A stretch of 64,000 nucleotides of DNA from Arachnia rubra (GCF_019973735.1 NZ_AP024463.1:1-64000), one strand, 5' to 3'; shown: positions 29,358-38,280, numbered from the stretch's first letter. Notes: generated by a model from the sequence alone, not told the origin. Numbers and translations are program-made.

Positions 29358-31326
29358 TCAGTAGCTGATGTCGAGGGAGAGCAGGTGGAAGGCGAAGGCC
29401 ACCCACGCCAGACCGGCCAGCCCGGCCAGCAGGAGGGAAGCGCCAATGATGCGCCGGACTCCTGCCTTGTGGCGGATCACGTGGATGAGGTCCATGGCGG
29501 CTGGGATGATCGCCAGCACACCGAGCAGGCTCAGGGCCTGTATTCCCCGAATGGTCAACGGGGATGGTTGCAGCAGAGGCGATATGTTCATCATGAATGA
29601 CGCCATGATGACGGCAGCTGCCAGGTTTGCCAGGGAACCAGCGCGGGCCAGGTGGCCCTTCCAAGTGAGTGGGCCGCCGCCCAGCACGGCCTGCCCCTGG
29701 CGAGTGGTCCACCAGCGCCGGATGCCGCCCACGGGCCAGGCGATGATGAGCAGCAGCAGGACCGCGCCCGAGGCCAGCACCACCGGGACGAGGGCCGCCT
29801 GGGCCGGGCTGACCGGGGCGATGGACATGGCGGGAGCGATGCCAATACGCACGACTTTGCCGTCCTCGACCTGCACAGGGAGGCGTTTGGAACCGCCGAC
29901 CTCACGCCAGACCCAGGGTTCGATCTCCTCATACTCGGTCGTGGCGCTCCCTGACTTCACCAGCAGGTGGCCATTGGGCAGCGCCGAGATATTCGTCCAG
30001 CTGCTGGAAAGCCCGTTGACGGCGCTCACGAAGGTGGTGTAGGACCAGCGGGTGCTTGCGTAGTTGCCTGCCACGGTGGTGGCGTGCTGCTGCGACTCCT
30101 CGGCGGTGGGCGCCTTCCCGGCGTCCGTCTGTTCGCCGGGGAAGTAGCGGTCGGAGAAGGCGCGCATCAGGTCTTTGCGGATTGTGTCGGGTGCCCCGTT
30201 CTTGCCGGCGGCGTTCATGGAGATGAAGATGCCCGTATTGTCGTCGGGGTAGATCTCAAGCATCGTGCGGAAGGCCGGAGTGTCGCCGCCGTGTCCGACG
30301 ATGCGGTGGCCGTTGCGGCTGAGGTCCCAGTAGACCAGGCCCATGTGGTCGCCGTGGGCGAGAGTCCCGAGGGGTTCGGTGTAGGAGGCCTGCGACTGCA
30401 TCTGCTGCCACGTGCTGTCCTGCAGCAGCGGGCTGCCCTGCGACTGGCCTAGCTGGGCGAGCATGAATCGGGCCGCATCCGCCCCGGAGGTGGTCATGGC
30501 GCCGGCCGGAGAGGAGACGACCACCTCAAAAGGCTGCGCCGGGCCACCGTTGGTCTGATAGCCGTGGGCCATTCGGTCGGCAAGTTCTGCAGGGAGCGGC
30601 TGCTGGAAGGTGGAGGATGTCATGCCGGCGGGCTCGAAGACGTGCTTGTCGAGGTAGTCCTCGAATTTCTCGCCGCTGACCTGCTGCACGATGTATCCGG
30701 CCAGGGAGATGCCGTAGTTCGAGTAGGCGGGGGTGGTGCCGGGAGCGAACACCTGCACTGGCGGATCCTGCAGAATATGTTCCTCCAGATCGGGCTCCCG
30801 CTGTTCCTGGGTAAACGTCCCCCTGACTCTCCTCTCGAATCCGGCGGTGTGGGTTAGGAGATTGCGCATGGTGATGTCACCGGGGAAACGGCGGTCGATC
30901 TTCACGTCTACGTAGGTGCTGATGTCGGCGTCGAGGTCGATCTTGCCCTGCTCCACCAGCTGCATCACAGCGATGCCGGTGGCCAGCTTCGACGTCGACC
31001 CGATGCGGAACAGCGTCCGCTCCGGATCCACCGGCTGGGGCTCCTCCCCATCGGCCCCGGTTGCGGCGTAGCCGTAGCCGCGGTTGGTCAGGACCTGGCC
31101 GTTGTGGACCACTGTCACCACCGCACCCGGGATTTCGCCCTGCTGCAGGGCGTCGGGGAGCTGGCCGTCGAGCCAGGCATCGACGTCCTGCTTGGTGAGC
31201 TCGTGCGCCTCCTGAGGAGCTGCCACCCTGGGGCCTGGGCGCTGGGGGGGGGGTCGATGAGCAGGCGCTGAGCAGCCCGATGACCAACACGACGAGCAGC
31301 GCCGCCGCTCGTTTCATGACTTTCAT
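29358..31326 (-). pseudogene. Serine-hydrolase lipoprotein, frame broken at a poly-C tract (possibly phase-variable)
   Basis: The gene starts at ATG 31326 after AAGGAG with a lipoprotein signal (MKVMKRAAALL..., lipobox LLSAC). It runs into ten cytosines at 31244-31253, after which the frame is wrong. The body continues one frame over, from about 31226, for 622 residues. A class C beta-lactamase-like domain has the nucleophile in IGSTSKLATG, a YSN at AYSNYG and HGG at VGHGGDTP. Four membrane helices lie at the C terminus. Nine or twelve cytosines would join signal and body. Such proteins act on cell-wall peptides or esters outside the cell. It precedes the two-component genes. A sequencing error in the run is the main alternative. 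Confidence 0.85.
31244..31253 (-). repeat. Run of ten cytosines (coding strand) in the lipoprotein gene
   Basis: A ten-base homopolymer just after the lipobox cysteine. Removing one base restores a continuous frame from signal peptide to hydrolase domain. Runs of this length are prone to slippage. Confidence 0.95.
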
Positions 31327-31342
31327 AATGAATCTCCTTCAG

Positions 31343-31462
31343 CCCCCGGAATCTCGGTTGCCCGGAGACGTCTTCAGACTTCCGTCACCGGCCTGGTTGC
31401 TGCTACGGCCGCAGGATGGAACCTGGATTGCGACCTTTGGGGGAACCCGGGTCGACGAAGGT
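31343..31462 (-). promoter_or_regulatory. Upstream region shared with the third S33 peptidase gene
   Basis: This block matches 37441-37559 in order and orientation: CTCGGTT, CCGGAGAC, CAGACTTCC, GCAGGATGGAAC, and GATTGCGACCTTTG. Both lie directly upstream of exported-protein genes on the minus strand, so they are probably copies of one promoter region and would put the two genes under common control. Confidence 0.65.
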
Positions 31463-31666
31463 ATGAAGTGGCCTGGTCGGTATCCGGGGTGATGCTTCTT
31501 TTGCTTTCAACTTCTGTGGTTCAGCCAACCACGAAAAATAGACGGTGTCAATCGATGGGGGCTTGAGTCCCCCACATTCCTTGTTTCATCGGCAGGTTTG
31601 GCAGCCTGAACCGGTGTGGCAGTGCGCTTCGGCGGTGCGGAGAGCTGATCTTTGGATGCCCCGGGG

Positions 31667-31693
31667 TGGCCCTGCCGGGGTCCGGCAGGGCCA
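31667..31693 (-). terminator. Hairpin after the first S33 peptidase gene
   Basis: 12-bp stem TGGCCCTGCCGG with a 3-base loop, 12 bases past the stop codon at 31705. No U-run follows in the direction of transcription. Confidence 0.65.
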
Positions 31694-31704
31694 CGGGGTG
31701 GGGG

Positions 31705-33312
31705 TTAGTTGGTGCACACGAGGTTGTCTTGTGGCAGTTGGCCGTCCAGGAGGAAGCCGTCAACAGCCTTGGTGATGCAGGAGCTGCCGCGTCCGTAGGC
31801 GCAGTGACCCTCGCCCTTCCAGGTCAGCAGCTGGGCGGAGTCGAGCTGCTCGGCCAGGGCCTGGGCCCAGTGGTAGGGGGTGGCGGGGTCGCCGGTGGTG
31901 CCCACCACCAGGATCGGAGCCGCGCCCTTGGCATGCACGTTCTGCGGGATGGGGTCGGTCTCGGAGTAGTGACCCCACGCCGCACAGATCATGTCAAAAC
32001 CGCCACCAGCCGCAAAGGTGGGAGCGATCTCCTGGGCCTTCTCATACTGGGCCCTCCAGGCATCCACCCCGCCCTGCGTGGGACGATCCTGGCACAGGAC
32101 AGCCAGGGCTGCCATCACGTTGAGACCACCCGAGGACTGCTTGAGGGCCTCGGTGAAGCCGGAGGCATCGCCTTGGGTGATGACCGGCGTGAGGGCTGTG
32201 GTCAGCTGCTGCCACTGGCCAACGTGCAGATAACCCTTGATGGCCTCCTTGAGCTGGGCTCCGGTGATCTTCACATCGGGGTCGGAGGTTTTCAGCGGCG
32301 ATGCGTCGGCGGAGGCGATGAGGTCGCGGATCTGCTGCACCCCGTGCTTCACATCACCGGTCAGGGGGCAGGTGTCGCCGGCTTTTCCTTCCAGACAGGC
32401 CTGGACGTAGCTGTGCAGGGCATTCTCATACCCCTCAGCCCTGTCGAGGTCGAAGTCCTGGTGAGAGATGGTGGAATCTATTGCACCGTCGAGCACCAGG
32501 CGGCCGGTGTTGTGGGGGAAGAGCTCGGCATAGGTGTAGCCCAGTTCGGTGCCATAGGAGTAGCCGAGGTAGTTCAGGGACTTCTCCCCTGATATCGCTC
32601 TCAGCACGTCCAAGTCTTTTGCCACCGAGACTGTGTTCATGTGGTCCAGCAGGCCCGGTTCGGAGTGGGCTTCGCACTGTTCCCGGACCTCGCGGACCTG
32701 TGTGAGGTAGTTCGCTGCCCAGGTCTCGAAGAATTCACCTGGCTGCGGTTTATCCGTAGCGGTTAGCTGGGCGTCCCCGCACTCGATGGGAGTGGACGAG
32801 CCGACGCCGCGCGGGTCGAAGCCGACCACGTCGTAGCCGGCCAGCAACTCCTTCGAGAATCTCTGCTCGGCTCTCTCAACCAACTGGATGCCGGAGCCGC
32901 CTGGGCCGCCGGGGTTGATGAACAGCGGTCCGCGGGAGTCGCCATCGGCGGCGCGTTTTTTCATTGCGATCTGGATGGTCTTACCGTCGGGTTGGTTGTA
33001 GTCCATTGGGACGGTCACCGTCGCGCAGGAGAATTTGCCCTGCTCCTCGGTCCTGTCCATGCCTCCGGTGTCACCACACGGATACCACGACACTTCTTGG
33101 TTATAGAACGCCTCCAACCCCTCCGGTATTGCCGTATTGTCCCCTGGGTCATCCGGGGCAGAGGCATGAGAGCCGGATCCCTGCGGTGCTGCATAGGCGG
33201 GCAGAGCCGACACCACCGGCCCCACCAGCAGCGCACCCCCTAGCAGCACCGCGGCCAGGGACTGCCTCCGCTGCCTCCTTGAATGAATGAGATCAGTTCT
33301 CCTCATAACCAT
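31705..33312 (-). CDS. Secreted S33 family tripeptidyl aminopeptidase (copy 1)
   Basis: 535 residues. A Sec signal (RRQSLAAVLLGGALLVGPVVSALPAYA, cut after AYA) leads to an alpha/beta-hydrolase of the S33 peptidase family with the TAP-like C-terminal domain. Oxyanion region NPGGPGGSG, nucleophile elbow GYSYGTE, acid in VVGTTGDPATPY, His in GEGHCAYG. Relatives remove tripeptides from the N termini of proteins outside the cell. Cysteines pair up around the catalytic His (HCAYGRGSSC). RBS AAAGGAAA supports ATG 33312. First of three tandem paralogues, each with its own hairpin. Confidence 0.92.
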   Translation of the reverse strand: MVMRRTDLIHSRRQRRQSLAAVLLGGALLVGPVVSALPAYAAPQGSGSHASAPDDPGDNTAIPEGLEAFYNQEVSWYPCGDTGGMDRTEEQGKFSCATVTVPMDYNQPDGKTIQIAMKKRAADGDSRGPLFINPGGPGGSGIQLVERAEQRFSKELLAGYDVVGFDPRGVGSSTPIECGDAQLTATDKPQPGEFFETWAANYLTQVREVREQCEAHSEPGLLDHMNTVSVAKDLDVLRAISGEKSLNYLGYSYGTELGYTYAELFPHNTGRLVLDGAIDSTISHQDFDLDRAEGYENALHSYVQACLEGKAGDTCPLTGDVKHGVQQIRDLIASADASPLKTSDPDVKITGAQLKEAIKGYLHVGQWQQLTTALTPVITQGDASGFTEALKQSSGGLNVMAALAVLCQDRPTQGGVDAWRAQYEKAQEIAPTFAAGGGFDMICAAWGHYSETDPIPQNVHAKGAAPILVVGTTGDPATPYHWAQALAEQLDSAQLLTWKGEGHCAYGRGSSCITKAVDGFLLDGQLPQDNLVCTN

Positions 33313-33330
33313 CGATTTCCTTTCATGTAC

Positions 33331-33435
33331 AGTCCCCGCTTGCCTGGGACTTCCACCATCCCGGAACCAGACGCCCGTATCGACCCTGCTGGCCTCACAA
33401 ATTAGGTAGGGAAAACCCTCCCCTTAAGGGCTGAG
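33331..33435 (-). promoter_or_regulatory. Upstream region shared by S33 copies 1 and 2
   Basis: The blocks ACAGTCCCCG, CGGAACCAGACGCCCGTATC, AGGTAGGGAAAACCCTCC and TTAAGGGCTGA occur here and again at 35207-35335 in the same order. This is a duplicated promoter/leader region. Confidence 0.65.
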
Positions 33436-33455
33436 TCGCCCCATCTCTTGGGGGG

Positions 33456-33491
33456 CGTGTTGTCTCCGCGTAGCTACGCGGAGACAACACG
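33456..33491 (-). terminator. 36-base perfect palindrome after S33 copy 2
   Basis: 18-base arm CGTGTTGTCTCCGCGTAG followed at once by its exact complement, about 25 bases past the stop of the second peptidase gene. The outer stem CGTGTTGTCTCC is also used by the hairpin after copy 3. There is no U-run. Confidence 0.7.
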
Positions 33492-33515
33492 ACCGGGTCA
33501 GGGATATCTGGCGTG

Positions 33516-35171
33516 TTAGTTGGTGCAGACGAGGTTGTCTTGTGGCATCTTGCCGTCGAGGAGGAAGCCGTCAACAGCTGTGGTGATGCACTTGTTGCCG
33601 CGTGGGTAGGCGACGTGGGCGTTGCCTTCCCAGGTGATCAGCTGTGCGGAGTCGAGCTGCTCAGCCAGGGCCTGGGACCACTTGTAGGGGGTGGCGGCGT
33701 CACCGGTGGCTCCCACCACCAGGATCGGCGGGGCTCCCTCGGCGTGGACGTCCTGCGGGATGGGGTCGGTCTCGGAGTAGTGACCCCACGCCGCACAGGT
33801 CATGTCGAAGTTGAGGGTCTTAGGGCCGAAGGTTGGGGACAGCTCCTGGGCCTGCTGGTACTGGCCCTTCCATGCCTCTATATCACCCTGCGAAGGACGG
33901 TCTTGGCAGCTGATGGCCAGTGTTGTAGCCACATCGGAGACCTTGGAGGATTGATTGGTCTGCTTGACGACCTCAGCGATTCCGGAGACGTCTTTCTGGG
34001 TGATGGACGTGAGGGTTGTGGTCAGCTGCTGCCACTGGCCGCCGCCCAGGTAGCTCTGGATGATCTGTGTGATGTGGGTTCCGGTGATCTTTAGATCGGG
34101 GTCGGAGGTGGCCATGGGTGATGCGTCGGCGGAGGCGATCAGGTCGCGGATCTGCTGCACTCCGTCTTCAACGCTGCCGGTCAAGGGACAGGTGTCGCCG
34201 GCTTTTCCTTCCTGGCAGGCCTGCACATAGCTGTGCAGGGCATTCTCGAAGGCCTCAGCCCTGTCCAGGTCGAATTTCTCGTGGGTGACGGTGGAGTCCA
34301 CCCCGCCGTCGAGCACCAACCGCCCCGCGTTCTTGGGGAAGAGCTCGGCGTAGGTGTAGCCCAGCTCGGTGCCATAGGACATGCCGAGATAGTTCAAGGT
34401 CTTCTCCCCGGAGACCGCGCGGAGCACGTCCAGGTCGCGCGCCACTGAGACGGTGTTCACGTGGTCCAGGAGGCCCGGTTCGGAGTGTTCCTGGCATTTC
34501 TTTGACAGCTCGGAGATCTTGCCCATGTAGCCCTGGGCCCAGTCCTCAAAAGACTGGCCTTCTTGAGGCTGTCCCGGGGTGAGACCCCATTCAAAGGGGG
34601 ATGCGGCATCGCCGCATTTGATGGCGGTGGAGGACCCGACCCCGCGGGGGTCGAAACCGACCGCGTCATACCCGGCTAGCAGCTCCTTCGACGCCCCTCC
34701 AATCTGCTCGGTACCCTCAATCTGCTCGACCGTTTGGACACCGGAGCCGCCCGGGCCGCCGGGGTTGATGAACAGCGGGCCGCGGGACTCGCCATCGGCG
34801 ACGCGTTTCTTCATTGCGATCTGGATGGTTTTACCGTCTGGGTTGTTGTAGTCCATTGGGACGGTCACCATGGCGCAGGAGAATTTGCCCTGCTCATCGG
34901 TCCTGTCCATGCCACCGGTATCACCGCAGGGATACCACGACACTTCTTGGTTATAGAACGCCTCCAGCCCCTTCGGCACCCCACGACCATGACCATGCTT
35001 ATGACCATGACTGTTGCCGTGATCGTGTCCGGAGCCCTGTGGAAGATCATTGGCCGGCAGGGCTGACGCTGCTGGTCCCGCCGCCAGCAGTGCACAGCCC
35101 ACCAGCGCCGCAGCAACAGACCTTCTCTTATGCTTCCTTGAATGAATGAGATCAGTTTTCTTCATTGTCAT
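33516..35171 (-). CDS. Secreted S33 family tripeptidyl aminopeptidase (copy 2, His-rich N terminus)
   Basis: 551 residues, similar over the whole length to copies 1 and 3. Signal peptide (SVAAALVGCALLAAGPAASALPA), NPGGPGGSG, nucleophile GMSYGTE, acid GATGDAATPY, His GNAHVAYPRG. A histidine- and glycine-rich stretch (HDHGNSHGHKHGHGRG, about residues 49-64) follows the signal peptide and is absent from the other copies; it looks like a metal-binding tail. The leader carries a 20-base tandem duplication that copies the ribosome-binding site and creates a seven-codon open frame just before the start. Confidence 0.92.
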   Translation of the reverse strand: MTMKKTDLIHSRKHKRRSVAAALVGCALLAAGPAASALPANDLPQGSGHDHGNSHGHKHGHGRGVPKGLEAFYNQEVSWYPCGDTGGMDRTDEQGKFSCAMVTVPMDYNNPDGKTIQIAMKKRVADGESRGPLFINPGGPGGSGVQTVEQIEGTEQIGGASKELLAGYDAVGFDPRGVGSSTAIKCGDAASPFEWGLTPGQPQEGQSFEDWAQGYMGKISELSKKCQEHSEPGLLDHVNTVSVARDLDVLRAVSGEKTLNYLGMSYGTELGYTYAELFPKNAGRLVLDGGVDSTVTHEKFDLDRAEAFENALHSYVQACQEGKAGDTCPLTGSVEDGVQQIRDLIASADASPMATSDPDLKITGTHITQIIQSYLGGGQWQQLTTTLTSITQKDVSGIAEVVKQTNQSSKVSDVATTLAISCQDRPSQGDIEAWKGQYQQAQELSPTFGPKTLNFDMTCAAWGHYSETDPIPQDVHAEGAPPILVVGATGDAATPYKWSQALAEQLDSAQLITWEGNAHVAYPRGNKCITTAVDGFLLDGKMPQDNLVCTN

Positions 35172-35211
35172 TGTTTTCCTTTCTCGGTCATTGTTTTCCT
35201 TTCTCGTACAG
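35172..35211 (-). repeat. Tandem 20-base duplication of the RBS-start region
   Basis: GAGAAAGGAAAACAATGAC occurs twice in tandem on the minus strand directly before the copy 2 start. The upstream ATG opens a mini-frame encoding MTEKGKQ whose TGA overlaps the ATG of the peptidase gene. Confidence 0.85.
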
Positions 35212-35339
35212 TCCCCGCCAGATCGCCAGCTGCCTAAGGACCTTCACCATCCCGGAACCAGACGCCCGTATCGATCCTGCTGGCCCCACACCCCAGGTAG
35301 GGAAAACCCTCCCTTAAGGGCTGAAATAGGCACCCCTCA

Positions 35340-35697
35340 GGTGGTTATCTGTGTTCCCGCAGGCTTCACGCCGACGCGGGATGACCGGCTGGGATCACTG
35401 CCTCGTGGAAGCGCTCCCAGACCAGAGGTATCCAAGGAACTCAGGATCCTCACGCCCTCACCCTCCGACAGACGTGCTCCCTGTTGCAATCACCTTGGCG
35501 GGAAGTCGGGGTAAGAACAGGGACAACCCCCACAGCGACACCACCACACCCGCACAGTCATCAACCACATCACTACATCCAGGGCAAGAACCTCCCAGAA
35601 CCGCACAACTCGACAGCAGGAAGGAACCCGTCCCATCACACAGACTGGCGACCGCCGACCGGAAAGCGAGCAAGTCGCATACGCTTCCCGGTGCAAA
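35340..35697. other. Intergenic region between S33 copies 2 and 3
   Basis: About 360 bases upstream of the copy 2 leader and beyond the copy 3 terminator. Only short frames on either strand; I see no gene, RNA or repeat in it. Confidence 0.5.
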
Positions 35698-35739
35698 AGT
35701 CGTGTTGCCTCCGCGCGAGCAGGTGGAGACAACACGACT
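35698..35739 (-). terminator. Hairpin after S33 copy 3
   Basis: Arms AGTCGTGTTG-CCTCC and GGAG-ACAACACGACT with one mismatch and a loop of about 12 bases, 24 bases past the stop codon. The stem core is the same as in 33456-33491, so the terminators were duplicated with the genes. Confidence 0.65.
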
Positions 35740-35762
35740 CGATAAGGGGTAAACGCCCAGAT

Positions 35763-37379
35763 TCAGCTGGTGCACACGAGGTTGTCTTGTGGCATCTGGC
35801 CGTCCAGGAGGAAGCCGTCGACGGCTGTGGTGATGCACTTGTTGCCGCGGATGTAGGCGACATGGGCATTACCGTCCCAGGTCAGCAGCTGGGCGGAGTC
35901 GAGCTGCTTGGCTAGCGCCTGGGCCCAGTGGTACGGGGTGGCGGGGTCGCCGGTGGTGCCGACCACCAGGATTGGGGCCGCACCCTTGGCATGCACGTTC
36001 TGCGGGATGGGATCAGTCTCGGAGTAGTGGCCCCAGGCGGTGCAGGTCATGTCGAGGCCGGCGCCACCCGCGAAGGTGGGGGCGACCTTCTGAGCCTCCT
36101 CATACTGGGCCTGCCAGAGGTCCCCATTGGCTTGCGCGGGACGGTCCTGGCACATAACCCCCGTATGTACTGCTGTCGTGTTTGAGCTATTCGGGTCCTG
36201 CTTGAGGATCTTGGTGAAGCCGGAGGCATCGCCCTGGGTGATGGCGGGGGCCAGGGCCGCGGTCAGTTGCGGCCAAGCGCCGATACCCAGGTATGACTGA
36301 ATACCCTGGCTGAGCTGGGCTCCGGTGATGGTCACGTCGGGGTCGGAGGTTGCCATGGGTGATTCGTTGGCGGAGGCGATGAGGTCGCGGATCTGCCGCA
36401 CCCCGTCCTCGACGCTGCCGGTCAGGGGGCAATTGTCACCGGCTGTGCCGTCTTGGCAGGCCTGGACGTAGCTGTGGAGGGCTTTCTCATACCCTTCGGC
36501 TGTTTCCACGGTCAGTCTGTGGTTGGTTGAGGTGGAGTCCATGGCACCATCGAGCACCAGTCGGCCGGTGTTGTGGGGGAAGAGCTCGGCGTAGGTGTAG
36601 CCGATTTCGGTGCCGTAGGACATGCCGAGATAGTCCAGGGTTTTCTGTCCGGAGACGGCGCGGAGGACGTCGAGGTCGCGGGCCACTGATGCGGTGCCTA
36701 TGTGGTCCAGGAGGCCGGGTTCGGAATGGGCCTCGCACTGCTCCCGGAACTCGCGGACCTGTGTGAGGTAGTGCGCACTCCAGACCTCGAAGAACTCACC
36801 CGGTTGCGGCTTATCCGTAGCGGTTAGCTGAGCATCGCCGCAGTCGATGGGGGTGGAGGACCCGACGCCGCGGGGGTCGAAGCCGATCGCGTCGTAGCCG
36901 GCCAGCATCTCTTTCGAGGAGTACTGCTCCACCCTCTCAACTGTCTGGATGCCGGAGCCGCCTGGCCCGCCGGGGTTGATGAACAGTGGTCCGCGGGATT
37001 CGCCGTCGGCGGCGCGTTTCTTCATTGCAATCTGGATGGTCTTACCGTCTGGGTTGTTGTAGTCCATTGGGACGGTCACCATGGCGCACGAGAATTTGCC
37101 CTGCTCCTCGGTCTTCTCCATGCCCCCGGTGTCCCCGCACGGATACCACGAGACCTCCTGGCTATAGAACGACTCCAGCCCTTTAGGCACCGCTGGATTG
37201 CTCCCTGAACCATCCGGGGTAGGAGTGGAGGTGCTGGCGCCGTCCTTCTCCGGCGTCGCATACGCCGGCAGAACCGACACCACCGGACCCGCCAGCAGCG
37301 CACCCCCCACCAGCACCGCCGCCAGGGACCGTCTCCGCTGTTTTCCTAAGCGAATTGAATCTGAAGCTTTTCTCTTCAT
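35763..37379 (-). CDS. Secreted S33 family tripeptidyl aminopeptidase (copy 3)
   Basis: 538 residues from ATG 37379 (MKRKASDSIRLGKQRRRS), set by AGGAAGGAAAT upstream; a longer in-frame extension has no ribosome-binding site. Signal peptide to AYA, then the same catalytic set as copy 1: NPGGPGGSG, GMSYGTE, GTTGDPATPY, GNAHVAYIRG. Its promoter region is unlike those of copies 1 and 2 and instead matches the one before the serine-hydrolase lipoprotein. It is likely an extracellular aminopeptidase feeding peptide uptake. Confidence 0.92.
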   Translation of the reverse strand: MKRKASDSIRLGKQRRRSLAAVLVGGALLAGPVVSVLPAYATPEKDGASTSTPTPDGSGSNPAVPKGLESFYSQEVSWYPCGDTGGMEKTEEQGKFSCAMVTVPMDYNNPDGKTIQIAMKKRAADGESRGPLFINPGGPGGSGIQTVERVEQYSSKEMLAGYDAIGFDPRGVGSSTPIDCGDAQLTATDKPQPGEFFEVWSAHYLTQVREFREQCEAHSEPGLLDHIGTASVARDLDVLRAVSGQKTLDYLGMSYGTEIGYTYAELFPHNTGRLVLDGAMDSTSTNHRLTVETAEGYEKALHSYVQACQDGTAGDNCPLTGSVEDGVRQIRDLIASANESPMATSDPDVTITGAQLSQGIQSYLGIGAWPQLTAALAPAITQGDASGFTKILKQDPNSSNTTAVHTGVMCQDRPAQANGDLWQAQYEEAQKVAPTFAGGAGLDMTCTAWGHYSETDPIPQNVHAKGAAPILVVGTTGDPATPYHWAQALAKQLDSAQLLTWDGNAHVAYIRGNKCITTAVDGFLLDGQMPQDNLVCTS

Positions 37380-37440
37380 CGTTGATTTCCTTCCTGTGGA
37401 GTCGGCGATCTCAGGGGTTTCCTGATGCTTTTCCTTCGGG

Positions 37441-37559
37441 CTCCGGGATCTCGGTTCCGGAGACATTCCCAGACTTCCCGCAGAGGGCTCTTCGCCGCTA
37501 CCAACGCAGGATGGAACTTCGATTGCGACCTTTGTGGGAGTCCGAATCGACCAAGGTCG
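37441..37559 (-). promoter_or_regulatory. Upstream region of S33 copy 3, shared with the lipoprotein gene
   Basis: Counterpart of 31343-31462, with the blocks CTCGGTT, CCGGAGAC, CAGACTTCCC, GCAGGATGGAAC and GATTGCGACCTTTG in the same order. CGAATCGACCAAGGT is then repeated once more directly after, a local direct repeat at about 37541-37578. Confidence 0.65.
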
Positions 37560-37590
37560 AAGGCCGAATCGACCAAGGTGTAAAACCCAA

Positions 37591-37667
37591 ACGGTTTGCT
37601 GGCCTTATGTGCGTTTGCCTGTGCTGTGAGGCCAGCGAACCGGCATTAAGGCCAGCGAAAACGGGGG
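37591..37667. repeat. Dispersed GGCCAGC repeat, copy A
   Basis: Contains TTTGCTGGCCTTAT, the core GTTTGCCTGTGCTGTGAGGC and two AGGCCAGCGAA units, closing with GAAAACGGGGG. It is shared with copies at 38084-38179 and 63272-63400. It supplies the 3' end of the truncated toxin frame. Confidence 0.8.
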
Positions 37668-37777
37668 CGCTGCGGGTTCTCGTCATCCAGTGGCCCGGCT
37701 GCGAGTACTGAATGCGCGGCAGCGACCGCGTCCTCGTCGCTGATCCCGTGCTTGCGCGCAGACGGGGCGACGATCAT
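37646..37777 (-). pseudogene. Truncated toxin-like frame coupled to the RHH antitoxin
   Basis: 43 codons beginning at ATG 37777, which overlaps the antitoxin stop (ATGA). The opening MIVAPSARKHGISDEDAVAA resembles the start of small toxins partnered with ribbon-helix-helix antitoxins, which have a KHGIS-DED segment. The frame then runs into dispersed repeat copy A and stops (PRFRWP), where a full toxin would have several more strands. It is most likely a toxin gene cut by the repeat; the family is inferred from the short N terminus. Confidence 0.55.
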
Positions 37778-38040
37778 GCGCGTGCCCACTCGTGCACGGC
37801 AGCCCGGATTGCTGCGGAGCGATCCAGTCCCTCGCGGTCGGCGCGGGCCATCAGCTCGGCCAGCTCTTCATCAGAGAACCGCGTTGCCACCACCCGGGAG
37901 GCACTCCCTGCCCGGGGAGGACGTCCCCACCGTTTCCGCAGCTCGTCAACGTCATAGCCCGCCTCAGCTTCATCCGCCCACGCCTGCACCTGGGCATCCG
38001 AGATCTCGCGTCCTTGAATCGTCCGCTTTCCCACAACCAA
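37774..38040 (-). CDS. Ribbon-helix-helix antitoxin-like protein
   Basis: 88 residues. The C-terminal half, ASRVVATRFSDEELAELMAR followed by GLDRSAAIRAAVHEWARA, is a CopG/MetJ-type ribbon-helix-helix DNA-binding domain. The N-terminal part (ISDAQVQAWADEAEAGYDVDE) is the pattern of actinobacterial antitoxins of this class. A perfect palindrome lies directly upstream and a truncated toxin-like frame directly downstream. Orphaned antitoxins can stay on as regulators. Confidence 0.8.
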   Translation of the reverse strand: MVVGKRTIQGREISDAQVQAWADEAEAGYDVDELRKRWGRPPRAGSASRVVATRFSDEELAELMARADREGLDRSAAIRAAVHEWARA

Positions 38041-38041
38041 A

Positions 38042-38059
38042 GCGTATTACGTAATACGC
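38042..38059. promoter_or_regulatory. 18-bp perfect palindrome before the RHH antitoxin
   Basis: GCGTATTACGTAATACGC begins 2 bases upstream of the antitoxin start codon. Ribbon-helix-helix antitoxins bind such dyads and repress their own operon, so this is a likely operator. Confidence 0.7.
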
Positions 38060-38083
38060 AATGACTCAATTCCAGGCCACCCG

Positions 38084-38179
38084 ACGGTTTGCTGGCCTTA
38101 TTCGCGTTTGCCTGTGCTGTGAGGCCAGCAAACACACATAAGGCCAGCAAACCAGGATTAAGGCCAGCGAAAACGGGGG
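38084..38179. repeat. Dispersed GGCCAGC repeat, copy B
   Basis: Same organisation as copy A: TTTGCTGGCCTTAT, core GTTTGCCTGTGCTGTGAGGC, then three AGGCCAGC units, two followed by AAA and one by GAAAA, ending GAAAACGGGGG. Together with copy A it brackets the antitoxin/toxin pair. Confidence 0.8.
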
Positions 38180-38280
38180 TGGGGTGGGGCGGGTCCGGGA
38201 TCTCCGTGGTTCCTCACCGCCTCCACGAGCTTTTACCGTTCCCTCGGTCCCTCACCACCTCCGCTGGTTCCCTCGGTCCC

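Noticed and set aside
37591..38179. CRISPR array suggested by repeated AGGCCAGC units
   Set aside because: Units are short and irregularly spaced, spacers are not uniform, and no cas gene is nearby.
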